Positions 27,637 to 35,884 of a stretch of 64,000 nt of DNA are shown here, piece by piece. Under the pieces are notes generated by a model, which was given only the letters and a program-made list of their open reading frames with translations, was not told where the DNA came from and searched no databases. Source of the DNA: Cellulosimicrobium sp. ES-005. Lineage in GTDB: Bacteria; Actinomycetota; Actinomycetes; Actinomycetales; Cellulomonadaceae. The DNA is taken from positions 1,116,001 to 1,180,000 of the forward strand of contig NZ_CP159290.1 in NCBI RefSeq assembly GCF_040448685.1, given 5' to 3'. A program made the position numbers and the translations under genes. The first letter of the stretch is position 1. Each line of letters opens with the position of its first letter.

Positions 27637-28550
27637 GCGCCCCCACCGCACCTGCGCCCATCCGGATCACCGCAGCGGACAAGATGCGCGGGGCAGCCGC
27701 CCGGTTCTCGAGGGGCGTCGCGCCCGTCGCGGGGCCGCTGGCCACGACGGCGAAGTACATCAGTCTCGTCGTCGCGTGCGCGGCGGCCGTCGTCCCGATC
27801 CTCACGATCTTCTTCGCGGCCTTCAAGTCCCGCGAGGAGTACGTGACGACCGGTCCGCTCGACCTTCCCCAGAACTGGTTCAACTTCTCGAACTTCACGC
27901 GGGCCTTCACCGACAGCGACATGCTCGCGGGCTTCGTGAACACCATGATCACCCTTGTCGTCGCACTCGCCGGGACGATCCTCATCGGCACCATGACCGC
28001 GTACGCCGTCGACCGGTTCGACTTCCGCGGCAAGAAGGTCGTCATGGCAGGGTTCCTGCTGGCGACGCTCGTCCCGGCGGTCACCACGCAGGTCGCGACG
28101 TTCCAGATCATCAACGGGCTGGGGCTCTTCAACACCCGCTGGGCCGCGATCGTGCTCTTCATGGGCACGGACATCATCGCGATCTACATCTTCCTGCAGT
28201 TCATGCGTTCGATCCCGCGCTCGCTCGACGAGGCCGCGATGCTCGACGGCGCCAACCGCGTCACCATCTACGCCCGGATCATCTTCCCGCTGCTCAAGCC
28301 GGCGATCGCGACGGTCGTCATCATCAAGGGCATCGCGATCTACAACGAGTTCTACATCCCCTTCCTCTACATGCCGTCGAGCAAGCTCGGCGTGATCTCG
28401 ACGACCCTGTTCCGGTTCAAGGGGCCGACGGGGTCGGAGTGGGAGGTCATCGCGGCCGGCACGATCCTCGTGATCGTCCCGACCCTCATCGCCTTCCTTC
28501 TTCTCCAGCGACACATCTACAACGGCCTGACCGCAGGAGCCACCAAGTGA
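27633..28550 (+). CDS. ABC transporter permease, MalG-type
   Basis: A 305-aa CUT1 permease with about six spans; the EAA loop is SLDEAAMLDGANRVTIYARI followed by IFPLLKPAI. The start overlaps the previous stop (ATGA) and the stop overlaps the GTG of the beta-mannosidase gene, so import and hydrolysis are translationally coupled. Confidence 0.92.
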   Translation: MSAPTAPAPIRITAADKMRGAAARFSRGVAPVAGPLATTAKYISLVVACAAAVVPILTIFFAAFKSREEYVTTGPLDLPQNWFNFSNFTRAFTDSDMLAGFVNTMITLVVALAGTILIGTMTAYAVDRFDFRGKKVVMAGFLLATLVPAVTTQVATFQIINGLGLFNTRWAAIVLFMGTDIIAIYIFLQFMRSIPRSLDEAAMLDGANRVTIYARIIFPLLKPAIATVVIIKGIAIYNEFYIPFLYMPSSKLGVISTTLFRFKGPTGSEWEVIAAGTILVIVPTLIAFLLLQRHIYNGLTAGATK

Positions 28551-31066
28551 CACGTACCGCCACTCCCGTCCCCACGACGACCCGTCGCGAGCTGCACGAC
28601 GGCTGGACGGTGAGCGCCGTCGCGGGGCCCGTCCCCGCGGGGACGGTCGTGTCCGACGTCCCGGCGACGGTCCCGGGGAGCGTGCACACCGACCTGCTCG
28701 CCGCGGGCCTGATCGTCGACCCCTACCTCGACGACCACGAGCGGCTGCTCGCGTGGATCGGCCGGACCGACTGGGTGTACACCACCCGCTTCGCGTGGGA
28801 GCCGGACGGGCACGAGCGGCACGACCTCGTCTTCGACGGCCTCGACACCGTCGCGGAGGTCCGGCTCAACGGGACGATGGTGGGCTCGACGGCGAACATG
28901 CACCGTACCTACCGGTTCGACGTCGGTCCGCTGCTCGTCGAGGGCGAGAACGAGCTCGTGGTCCGGTTCGCCGCGCCCGTCCCGTACGCGGACCGGCAGA
29001 GCCTTCTCCTCGGCTACCGTCCCCAGGTCAACCAGCACCCCTTCAACGCGATGCGCAAGATGGCGTGCAGCTTCGGGTGGGACTGGGGTCCCGACACCGC
29101 GACGTCCGGAATCTGGCGTCCCGTCCGACTCGAGTCGTGGTCCGTCGCGCGGCTCGCGCAGGTGCGCGTGCACGCCTCCGTCGCCGAGCCCGCCACGACG
29201 AACGGTGCCGAGGCCGCCGCTGGCCGGGTGCGCGTCGTGGCCGAGGTCGAGCGCTCCGGCTCGGGAGGCACGGGGCTGACGCTGGCGGCGACCGTCGCGG
29301 GCGTCCGGGTCCAGGTCCCGACGGACGGCGACCGGGCGGAGGTCGACGTCGTCGTGCCCGAGGTCGATCTCTGGTGGCCCCGGACCCACGGGGACCAGCC
29401 GCTGTACGCCGTCGACGTCGAGCTGCGTGCGGGTGCGGACGTGCTCGACACCTCGGCGCGCCGTGTCGGCTTCCGGACGGCCGCGCTCGAGATCGAGCCC
29501 GACGACGACGGGACCTCGTTCCGTTTCGTGGTCAACGGCGTCCCCGTCTGGGTGCGTGGCGCGAACTGGATCCCGGACGACGCCTTCCCGCACCGCGTGA
29601 CACGCGAGCGGTACGCGGCGCGCATCGACCAGGCAGTCTCGGCGAACCTGAACCTGTTGCGCGTGTGGGGCGGCGGGATCTACGAGTCGGACGACTTCTA
29701 CGATCTGTGCGACGAGCGTGGCGTCCTCACGTGGCAGGACTTCCTCTTCGCCTGCGCGGCCTACGCGGAGGAGGACCCGCTGCGGTCGGAGGTCGAGGCA
29801 GAGGTGCGTGACAACGTCGCCCGTCTCGGGCACCACGCGTCGCTCGTGCTCTGGAACGGCAGCAACGAGAACATCTGGGGCTTCCACGACTGGAGCTGGC
29901 AACAGCGCCTCGACGGGCGCACGTGGGGGCTGGGGTACTACACGGAGCTGCTCCCGCGCGTCGTCGCGGAGCTCGACCCCGACTGCGCGTACACGCCGTC
30001 GAGCCCGTGGTCCGGCAGCCTGGACGTGCACCCGAACGACCCGCGACACGGCTCGATGCACGAGTGGGAGCTGTGGAACCGGCAGGACTGGCCGCACTAC
30101 CGGGACACGGTGCCGCGCTTCATGGCGGAGTTCGGGTGGCAGGGTCCGCCAGCATGGTCGACCCTCACCCGGGCGATCAGCGACGATCCGCTCACCCCTG
30201 AGTCACCCGGGATGCTCGTCCACCAGAAGGCGATGCAGGGCAACGACAAGCTCACCGACGGGCTCGTCGCGCACGTCCCGCTGCCCGACGCGATGGAGGA
30301 CTGGCACTGGGCGATGTCCTGGAACCAGGCGATCGCGGTCCGGACCGCGATCGAGCACTACCGCTCGTGGTCCCCGCGGTGCATGGGGGCGGTCGTGTGG
30401 CAGCTCAACGACTGCTGGCCGGTGACCTCGTGGGCCGCGGTCGACGGTGACGGCCGCGAGAAGCCGCTCCTGGTCGCGCTGCGGCACGCCTTCGCCGACC
30501 GGCTGCTCACCGTGCAGCCGCGGGGCGAGGCGGGCGAGCTCGTGGTCGCCCTCGTGAACGACAGCGCGGAGGGCTGGCGGGGCGACCTCGTCCTGCGGCG
30601 GACCCGGTACGACGGCGTCGAGATCGAGGCGGTCAAGGTCCCGGTCGACCTCGCGCCGCGCACCACGACGACGATCCCCGTGCCGGCGGACGTCGCCCGG
30701 GCGCAGGACGCGGCGGGCGAGCTCCTGGTGGCCTCCCTCGGGCACGAGAGCGCGACGTGGTTCTACGCCGAGCCTCGCGACAGCGCGCTGCGCAGCCCCG
30801 CGCTCCACGTCGAGGTGACCTCGACGGAGGATGGGGCGCGGGTACGCGTCACGACCGACACCGTCGTGCGGGGACTGTCGCTGCTCGCTGACAAGGTCCA
30901 CCCGGACGCCGTGGTCGACGACGCGCTCGTCGACCTGCTGGCGGGCGAGAGCGTGACCTTCCACGTGACGGCTCCGACCACGCTGGACAGGTCCGCGCTC
31001 GCCGACCCGCGGGTGCTGCGCAGCGTCAACCAGCTGGTGTCGCGCCGGCCGGCGGTGTCGGCATGA
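28547..31066 (+). CDS. Beta-mannosidase, glycoside hydrolase family 2
   Basis: An 839-aa GH2 enzyme with an N-terminal jelly-roll sugar-binding domain (about 10-185), immunoglobulin-like domain, TIM barrel and C-terminal beta domains. The acid/base Glu441 is in NGSNENIWG and the nucleophile Glu528 in FMAEFGWQG; FGWDWGPD, LRVWGGGIYE and QLNDCWPV are typical of beta-mannosidases. There is no signal peptide, so it cleaves imported manno-oligosaccharides to mannose in the cytoplasm. GTG 28547 overlaps the permease stop (GTGA) and the stop overlaps the epimerase start. Confidence 0.94.
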   Translation: MTRTATPVPTTTRRELHDGWTVSAVAGPVPAGTVVSDVPATVPGSVHTDLLAAGLIVDPYLDDHERLLAWIGRTDWVYTTRFAWEPDGHERHDLVFDGLDTVAEVRLNGTMVGSTANMHRTYRFDVGPLLVEGENELVVRFAAPVPYADRQSLLLGYRPQVNQHPFNAMRKMACSFGWDWGPDTATSGIWRPVRLESWSVARLAQVRVHASVAEPATTNGAEAAAGRVRVVAEVERSGSGGTGLTLAATVAGVRVQVPTDGDRAEVDVVVPEVDLWWPRTHGDQPLYAVDVELRAGADVLDTSARRVGFRTAALEIEPDDDGTSFRFVVNGVPVWVRGANWIPDDAFPHRVTRERYAARIDQAVSANLNLLRVWGGGIYESDDFYDLCDERGVLTWQDFLFACAAYAEEDPLRSEVEAEVRDNVARLGHHASLVLWNGSNENIWGFHDWSWQQRLDGRTWGLGYYTELLPRVVAELDPDCAYTPSSPWSGSLDVHPNDPRHGSMHEWELWNRQDWPHYRDTVPRFMAEFGWQGPPAWSTLTRAISDDPLTPESPGMLVHQKAMQGNDKLTDGLVAHVPLPDAMEDWHWAMSWNQAIAVRTAIEHYRSWSPRCMGAVVWQLNDCWPVTSWAAVDGDGREKPLLVALRHAFADRLLTVQPRGEAGELVVALVNDSAEGWRGDLVLRRTRYDGVEIEAVKVPVDLAPRTTTTIPVPADVARAQDAAGELLVASLGHESATWFYAEPRDSALRSPALHVEVTSTEDGARVRVTTDTVVRGLSLLADKVHPDAVVDDALVDLLAGESVTFHVTAPTTLDRSALADPRVLRSVNQLVSRRPAVSA

Positions 31067-32343
31067 CGGCGCCGACGATCGACCGCCGACCGCGTGGCGG
31101 TGTGCGCGACGAGCTCGCCTGGACCGAGCGCGAGACGCACCTGGCGTGGCTCGACGCGCACACGCGGTCGCTGCTCGGGTTCGGACGTCGCGTCGTCGCC
31201 CCGGGAGGAGGGGCGGCCTACCTCGACGGGTCCGGGGCCCCCGACCCGGAGGCAGGCGTCCAGACGTGGATCACGTGCCGGACCGTCCACGTCTACGCGC
31301 TCGGTGCGATGCTGGGCGTGCCCGGGTGCGAGCCGATCGCGCGCGGGGCGCTCGACGGCCTGCTGGGACCGCTGCACGACGCCGAGCACGGCGGGTGGTT
31401 CCACGCCCTCGACGCGCTGGGCGCGCCCGACCTCGGCGCAGGCAAGTCCGCCTACGACCACGCGTTCGTCCTGCTCGCCGCGTCGAGCGCGACCCTGGCC
31501 GGCCTGCCGGGTGCGCGGGCCCTGCTCACCGACGCGTGCTCCGTGTTCCTCGAGCGCTTCTGGGACGACGCGACCGGGCTCGTGGTCGACACGTGGGACG
31601 CGTCGTTCACCGTCCTCGACCCGTACCGGGGCCTCAACGCGAACATGCACGCGGTCGAGGCGATGCTCGCCGTCGCCGACGCCACCGGGGACGTCGCGTG
31701 GCGCGACCGCGCCGCGCGCGTGTCCCGGCTCGTGGTGCGGCTCGCCGGGGATCACGACGGGCGGCTGCCCGAGCACTTCGACGTCACGTGGACGCCGGAC
31801 CTGGAGCTCAACGCCGACCGGCCCGCCGACCCGTTCAAGCCCTACGGGGCGACCGTCGGGCACGGCCTCGAGTGGTCCCGGCTGCTCCTGCACCTCGAGG
31901 TCGCGCTGGGCACGCTCGCGCCGTCCGACCTACGCCCGACGGCGACCGTGCTGTTCGACCGCGCCGTGGCCGACGGCTGGGCCGTGGACGGCGCGGACGG
32001 GTTCGTCTACACGACCGACTGGTCCGGTGCGCCCGTCGTGCGCGAGCGCATGCACTGGGTCGTCGCCGAGGCGATCGCCGCCGCGGACGCCTTGCACCGA
32101 CGGACGGGTGACGCCCGCTACGCCGACCTGTACGCGACCTGGTGGGACTACGCGGTGACCTTCGTGGTGGACCACGACGGGGGATCGTGGCACCACGAGC
32201 TCGACCCGTCGAACCGCCCTGCGGGGGCCACATGGCCGGGCAAGCCCGACCTCTACCATGCGGTCCAGGCGACGCTCCTGCCGCGGCTCCCGCTCGGCCC
32301 GTCGATCGCGCGCGCCGTCCGCGACGGGCAGGTGGCCTCGTGA
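31063..32343 (+). CDS. AGE-family sugar isomerase, probably D-mannose isomerase
   Basis: A 426-aa member of the N-acylglucosamine 2-epimerase superfamily with an (alpha/alpha)6 barrel. Visible conserved elements are CRTVHVYALG, HDAEHGGWFHAL, GKSAYDHAFVLLA, LNANMHAVEAM, HFDVTWTPD, VGHGLEWSRL, MHWVVAEAI and GSWHHELD, which supply the His/Arg catalytic set. The pattern is that of the YihS/mannose isomerase branch rather than a cellobiose 2-epimerase. Its place between beta-mannosidase and a fructokinase domain supports mannose to fructose conversion. It overlaps both neighbours by 4 bp. Confidence 0.88.
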   Translation: MTAPTIDRRPRGGVRDELAWTERETHLAWLDAHTRSLLGFGRRVVAPGGGAAYLDGSGAPDPEAGVQTWITCRTVHVYALGAMLGVPGCEPIARGALDGLLGPLHDAEHGGWFHALDALGAPDLGAGKSAYDHAFVLLAASSATLAGLPGARALLTDACSVFLERFWDDATGLVVDTWDASFTVLDPYRGLNANMHAVEAMLAVADATGDVAWRDRAARVSRLVVRLAGDHDGRLPEHFDVTWTPDLELNADRPADPFKPYGATVGHGLEWSRLLLHLEVALGTLAPSDLRPTATVLFDRAVADGWAVDGADGFVYTTDWSGAPVVRERMHWVVAEAIAAADALHRRTGDARYADLYATWWDYAVTFVVDHDGGSWHHELDPSNRPAGATWPGKPDLYHAVQATLLPRLPLGPSIARAVRDGQVAS

Positions 32344-34226
32344 CGCGCTTCCTCGTGGTCGGCGAGGCTCTCGTCGACATCGTCTCCGACGGTCCGGGAG
32401 CCACCCGAGACCTGCCCGGCGGAAGCCCCGCGAACGTCGCGCTCACGCTCGGCCGGCTCGGTCGTGAGGTGGTGCTCGCCACGGCGCTCGCCCCCGACGA
32501 GCGCGGCGCCCTGGTCCGTGACTGGCTCGCCGCGAGCGACGTGGAGGTGGACGCGCACGTGCCGTCGACGGGACGGACGTCGGCGGCGACGGTGTCTCTG
32601 GACGCCCGGGGACAGGCGACGTACGCCTTCGACCTCGCGTGGGAGCTCGGGCAGGTGGAGCTCGGCGACGCGGAGGTCGTTCACGTCGGGTCCGTCGCGG
32701 CGGTGCTGTCTCCGGGCGCCGACGTGGTCCGGGACGTCGTCCGCCGGGCGCGTTCCTCCGCCGTCGTCTCGTACGACCCCAACGTGCGCCCCGCTCTCGT
32801 CGACGACGCCGCGGCGGCCCGGGCCCGCGTCGAGGAGCTCGTCGCGCTCGCCGACGTCGTCAAGGTGAGCGACGAGGACCTCGCGTGGTTCGCCCCGGGG
32901 ACCGACCCGCTTGACGTCGCGCGCCGCTGGTCGGCGTGGGGCGCGGCCCTCGTCGTCGTGACGCGTGGGGGCGACGGCGCGACGCTCGTCCGCCATGACG
33001 GCCGTCTCGTCGAGGTCCCGGGCCGTGCGGTCGACGTCGTCGACACCGTCGGCGCGGGCGACACGTTCACGGGGGCGCTGCTCGACGCGCTCGCGGCGCG
33101 CGGGGTGCGCGGCCCGGGAGGTGCGGACGTTCTGCGCCGACTGTCGGACGCGGCGGTGCGGACCGCGGCACGGTCCGCGGCGGTCGCCGCGTCGGTCACG
33201 GTGTCCCGTGCAGGGGCGAACCCGCCGACGCGGGCCGAGCTGCGCGCGGTCGAGGGCCCTGTGCGGCCCGCGCCGTTCGCCGGGGCGCCCGTGACGGGCA
33301 TGACCTGGGGGTGGACGGGCGTACGCGGGACCTGGACCGGTCCGGGCGCCGAACGTTCCATGGACGCGCTCCAGGGCCTCGGCGTGGACTGGGTGGCCGT
33401 GACGTTCTCCGCGAAGCAGGACACGCCGCAGTCGACCGTGGTCCGTTACGGCGACGAGCCGACGGTGACCGACGACGAGGTGCGCGCCGCGATACGCGCG
33501 GCGAAGGCGCGAGGCTGGAAGGTGTGCCTCAAGCCGGTGGTCGACTCCGCGGACGGGACATGGCGAGCGTTCATCGGCTTCTTCGACGAGGACGTGCCGG
33601 GCGAGCCGTCGTGGGACGAGTGGTTCGCGTCGTACACGGAGTTCGTCGTGCACCACGCGCGCATCGCCGCGGAGGAGGGCGCGGAGATGTTCTGCGTCGG
33701 GTGCGAGATGGTGCGGGCCGACGGGCGCGACGCACAGTGGCGGGCGCTCGTCGCTGCCGTGCGCGAGGTCTACGGCGGCCTGGTGACCTACAACTGCGAC
33801 AAGTACCAGGAGGACCGCGTCACCTGGTGGGACGCGGTCGACGTGATCGGGAGCTCGGGCTACTACCCGGCCGGGACGTGGGAGCACCACCTCGACCGGA
33901 TCGAGGCCGTCGTCGCGCGCGAGGACAAGCCGTTCGTCTTCCTGGAGGCGGGCTGCCCGAGCCGCGAGGGCTCCCCGGCGCGCCCGAACGACTGGAACCT
34001 CGCGGGGTCGCCGTCGGGTGCGGCGCAGGCGGACTGGCTCGCCGAGATGTTCGCCGCCTGCGCCCGTCGGCCCTGGGTCTCCGGGTACTTCCTCTGGGAC
34101 TGGCCGTCGCCGCTGTACGCGGAGTCCGAGGCCGCGGCGAACGACGACTACTGCATGTACGGCAAGCCGGGCGCCGAGGTCGTCCGGCGCGCCTACGAGG
34201 AGCTGCGGACGCGCTCGCGCGACTGA
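32340..34226 (+). CDS. Fructokinase (PfkB) fused in frame to a GH113-like beta-mannanase/mannosidase
   Basis: A 628-aa two-domain protein. Residues 1 to about 300 form a PfkB sugar kinase: LPGGSPANVALTLGRLG near the N-terminus, YDPNVRP in the middle and the catalytic DTVGAGDTFTGALL near 240; the kinase-type end VSRAGANPPTRAEL is also present. After a short Pro/Ala linker, residues from about 321 (GMTWGWTGVRGTW) form a TIM-barrel hydrolase of the GH113 type, with acid/base Glu456 in FCVGCEMV and nucleophile Glu536 in FVFLEAGCPS. There is no stop or frameshift. GTG 32340 overlaps the isomerase stop. Internal ATG 33300 or GTG 33291 could also give a separate hydrolase. There is no signal peptide, so both activities are cytoplasmic. 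Confidence 0.88.
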   Translation: MTRFLVVGEALVDIVSDGPGATRDLPGGSPANVALTLGRLGREVVLATALAPDERGALVRDWLAASDVEVDAHVPSTGRTSAATVSLDARGQATYAFDLAWELGQVELGDAEVVHVGSVAAVLSPGADVVRDVVRRARSSAVVSYDPNVRPALVDDAAAARARVEELVALADVVKVSDEDLAWFAPGTDPLDVARRWSAWGAALVVVTRGGDGATLVRHDGRLVEVPGRAVDVVDTVGAGDTFTGALLDALAARGVRGPGGADVLRRLSDAAVRTAARSAAVAASVTVSRAGANPPTRAELRAVEGPVRPAPFAGAPVTGMTWGWTGVRGTWTGPGAERSMDALQGLGVDWVAVTFSAKQDTPQSTVVRYGDEPTVTDDEVRAAIRAAKARGWKVCLKPVVDSADGTWRAFIGFFDEDVPGEPSWDEWFASYTEFVVHHARIAAEEGAEMFCVGCEMVRADGRDAQWRALVAAVREVYGGLVTYNCDKYQEDRVTWWDAVDVIGSSGYYPAGTWEHHLDRIEAVVAREDKPFVFLEAGCPSREGSPARPNDWNLAGSPSGAAQADWLAEMFAACARRPWVSGYFLWDWPSPLYAESEAAANDDYCMYGKPGAEVVRRAYEELRTRSRD

Positions 34227-34244
34227 GCTCCCCGACTCCGGCGG

Positions 34245-34287
34245 GAGAGCGGGGCGGGGCGTCCTTCCGACGCCCCGCCCTGCTCTC
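34245..34287 (+). terminator. Terminator of the mannan import operon
   Basis: A 19-bp stem with one G-U pair (34245-34263 with 34269-34287) and a 5-nt loop start 18 bp after the stop of the fusion gene. Confidence 0.8.
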
Positions 34288-34382
34288 GCGCGGCCCGCGG
34301 GCCGTGGCAGTGCGTCGTGGAGGGCGCCGATGCGGCCGCGAGACACCCTGGAATTCTCTCCGGGGATGCACTACCTTCGACA

Positions 34383-34398
34383 TGAAGCGCTTAAGCGC
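34383..34398. promoter_or_regulatory. LacI-type operator of the mannanase gene
   Basis: TGAAGCGCTTAAGCGC holds the same 13-mer (TGAAGCGCTTAAG) found inverted at 25224-25236, overlapping a second perfect palindrome GCGCTTAAGCGC (34387-34398). It lies about 110 bp before the first secreted mannanase. Nothing else stands out in the 280-bp gap (34227-34506) apart from this box and the preceding terminator. Confidence 0.75.
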
Positions 34399-34506
34399 AA
34401 CGGTGTCATCGGGCCATGACGGGCCGGATGAGGGTTCGCGGACGAACCCGACGACGACGTCCACCGAGCAGACCGGGCGACGACGCCCGGTTCGGGAGGA
34501 AGATCG

Positions 34507-35778
34507 ATGAGACGACTGTTCGCCATCGCCCTGGGCGCGTTGCTCGCCCTGCTCGCCGTGCCGGCGCTTGCGCAGGGGGCGAGCGCCGCGAGCGACGGGT
34601 TCTCCGTCCAGGACGGGAAGATCTACGACGCGAACGGCAACCGCTTCGTGCCGGTCGGCGTCAACCACGCGCACGCCTGGTACCCGTCGCAGACGCAGTC
34701 CTTCGCTGACATCCGCGCCGCCGGCGCGAACACCGCCCGCGTCGTGCTGTCGGGCGGCCGGTACGGGACGAGCTCGGCGGCCGACGTGAGCGCCGTCGTC
34801 GAGCGCTGCAAGCAGAACCAGCTCGTGTGCATCCTCGAGAACCACGACACGACGGGCTACGGCGAGGACGGCAGCGCCCGGTCGCTCGCGAGCGCGGCGC
34901 AGTACTGGACCAGCGTCGCGTCGGTCCTGCGCGGCCAGGAGCGGTACGTGATGATCAACATCGGGAACGAGCCCTTCGGCAACTCCGGCTTCCAGAGCTG
35001 GACGACGGACACGATCGCGGCGATCCGGACCCTGCGCGCGGCGGGCCTCGACCACACGCTCGTCGTGGACGCCCCGAACTGGGGGCAGGACTGGTCGTTC
35101 ACTATGCGCGACAACGCCCCGACGGTCGCGGCCGCAGACGGGAACGTGGTCTTCTCCGTCCACATGTACGGCGTCTTCGACACGGGGGCGGAGGTGCGCG
35201 CGTACCTCGACTCCTTCACGAGCCGAGGGCTGCCGATCATGGTCGGCGAGTTCGGTGATAACCACTCGGACGGGAACCCGGACGAGGCCACGATCATGAG
35301 CTACACGCGGTCCCAGGGGATCGGGATGCTCGGCTGGTCGTGGTCCGGCAACGGGAGCGGCGTCGAGTACCTGGACATGGTGAACGGGTTCTCCGCGAGC
35401 TCGCTCACGCCGTGGGGGCAGCGGTTCGTCCACGGCGCCGACGGTCTCAAGGCCCGCAACGCGCCCGTGGCGTCGGTGTACGGGGGCGACGGCGGTGGTG
35501 GAGACGGCGGAACCGGTACGGCACCCAACGGGTACCCGTACTGCGCGAGCGCGTCGTCGGACCCGGACGGGGACGGGTGGGGCTGGGAGAGCAGCGCGTC
35601 GTGCGTGGTGCGCGGCTCCTCCGCGGACACGGGTTCCGGCGGTGGCTCCGGGAGCGGGAGCACGGCAGCGAACGGGTACCCGTACTGCGCGAGCGCGTCG
35701 TCGGACCCGGACGGGGACGGGTGGGGCTGGGAGAACAGCGCCTCGTGCGTCGTGCGCGGCTCGTCCGCCGACCGCTGA
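34507..35778 (+). CDS. Secreted endo-beta-1,4-mannanase, GH5 with two CBM10-like modules
   Basis: A 423-aa exported enzyme. A Sec signal peptide (about 1-28, ending near ASA) precedes a GH5 subfamily-8-like catalytic domain (about 30-325). The acid/base Glu155 is in NIGNEPFGN and the nucleophile Glu248 in IMVGEFGDN; VNHAHAWY, NWGQDWS and GWSWSGN fit bacterial mannanases. A Gly-rich linker leads to two tandem modules of 34 residues (NGYPYCASASSDPDGDGWGW, then a conserved Cys) separated by a Gly/Ser spacer, resembling CBM10-type binding modules. It hydrolyses mannan outside the cell. GGAGGAAG precedes the ATG. Confidence 0.93.
   Translation: MRRLFAIALGALLALLAVPALAQGASAASDGFSVQDGKIYDANGNRFVPVGVNHAHAWYPSQTQSFADIRAAGANTARVVLSGGRYGTSSAADVSAVVERCKQNQLVCILENHDTTGYGEDGSARSLASAAQYWTSVASVLRGQERYVMINIGNEPFGNSGFQSWTTDTIAAIRTLRAAGLDHTLVVDAPNWGQDWSFTMRDNAPTVAAADGNVVFSVHMYGVFDTGAEVRAYLDSFTSRGLPIMVGEFGDNHSDGNPDEATIMSYTRSQGIGMLGWSWSGNGSGVEYLDMVNGFSASSLTPWGQRFVHGADGLKARNAPVASVYGGDGGGGDGGTGTAPNGYPYCASASSDPDGDGWGWESSASCVVRGSSADTGSGGGSGSGSTAANGYPYCASASSDPDGDGWGWENSASCVVRGSSADR
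35527..35772 (+). repeat. Tandem duplication of the CBM10-like module
   Basis: Two 102-bp units (35527-35628 and 35671-35772; period 144 bp) differ at only about five bases, four of them synonymous third positions and one changing Ser to Asn. The 42-bp spacer encodes a Gly/Ser linker. Confidence 0.85.
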
Positions 35779-35805
35779 ACCGGTCCGCCGCACCGCGTCA
35801 CGCGC

Positions 35806-35819
35806 ATGAAGCGGTTCAT
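35806..35819. promoter_or_regulatory. LacI-type operator before the second mannanase
   Basis: ATGAAGCGGTTCAT is a near-perfect palindrome (12 of 14 positions) sharing the TGAAGCG half with the other boxes of the locus. It sits in the 106-bp gap between the two mannanase genes, suggesting separate regulated transcription of the second gene. Confidence 0.6.
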
Positions 35820-35884
35820 CTGGGAGTCCATCTGAAAGCGGATGGAGAGCGCGCTCGTGCGCGAGCGCAGAACGAAGGAGTTCG

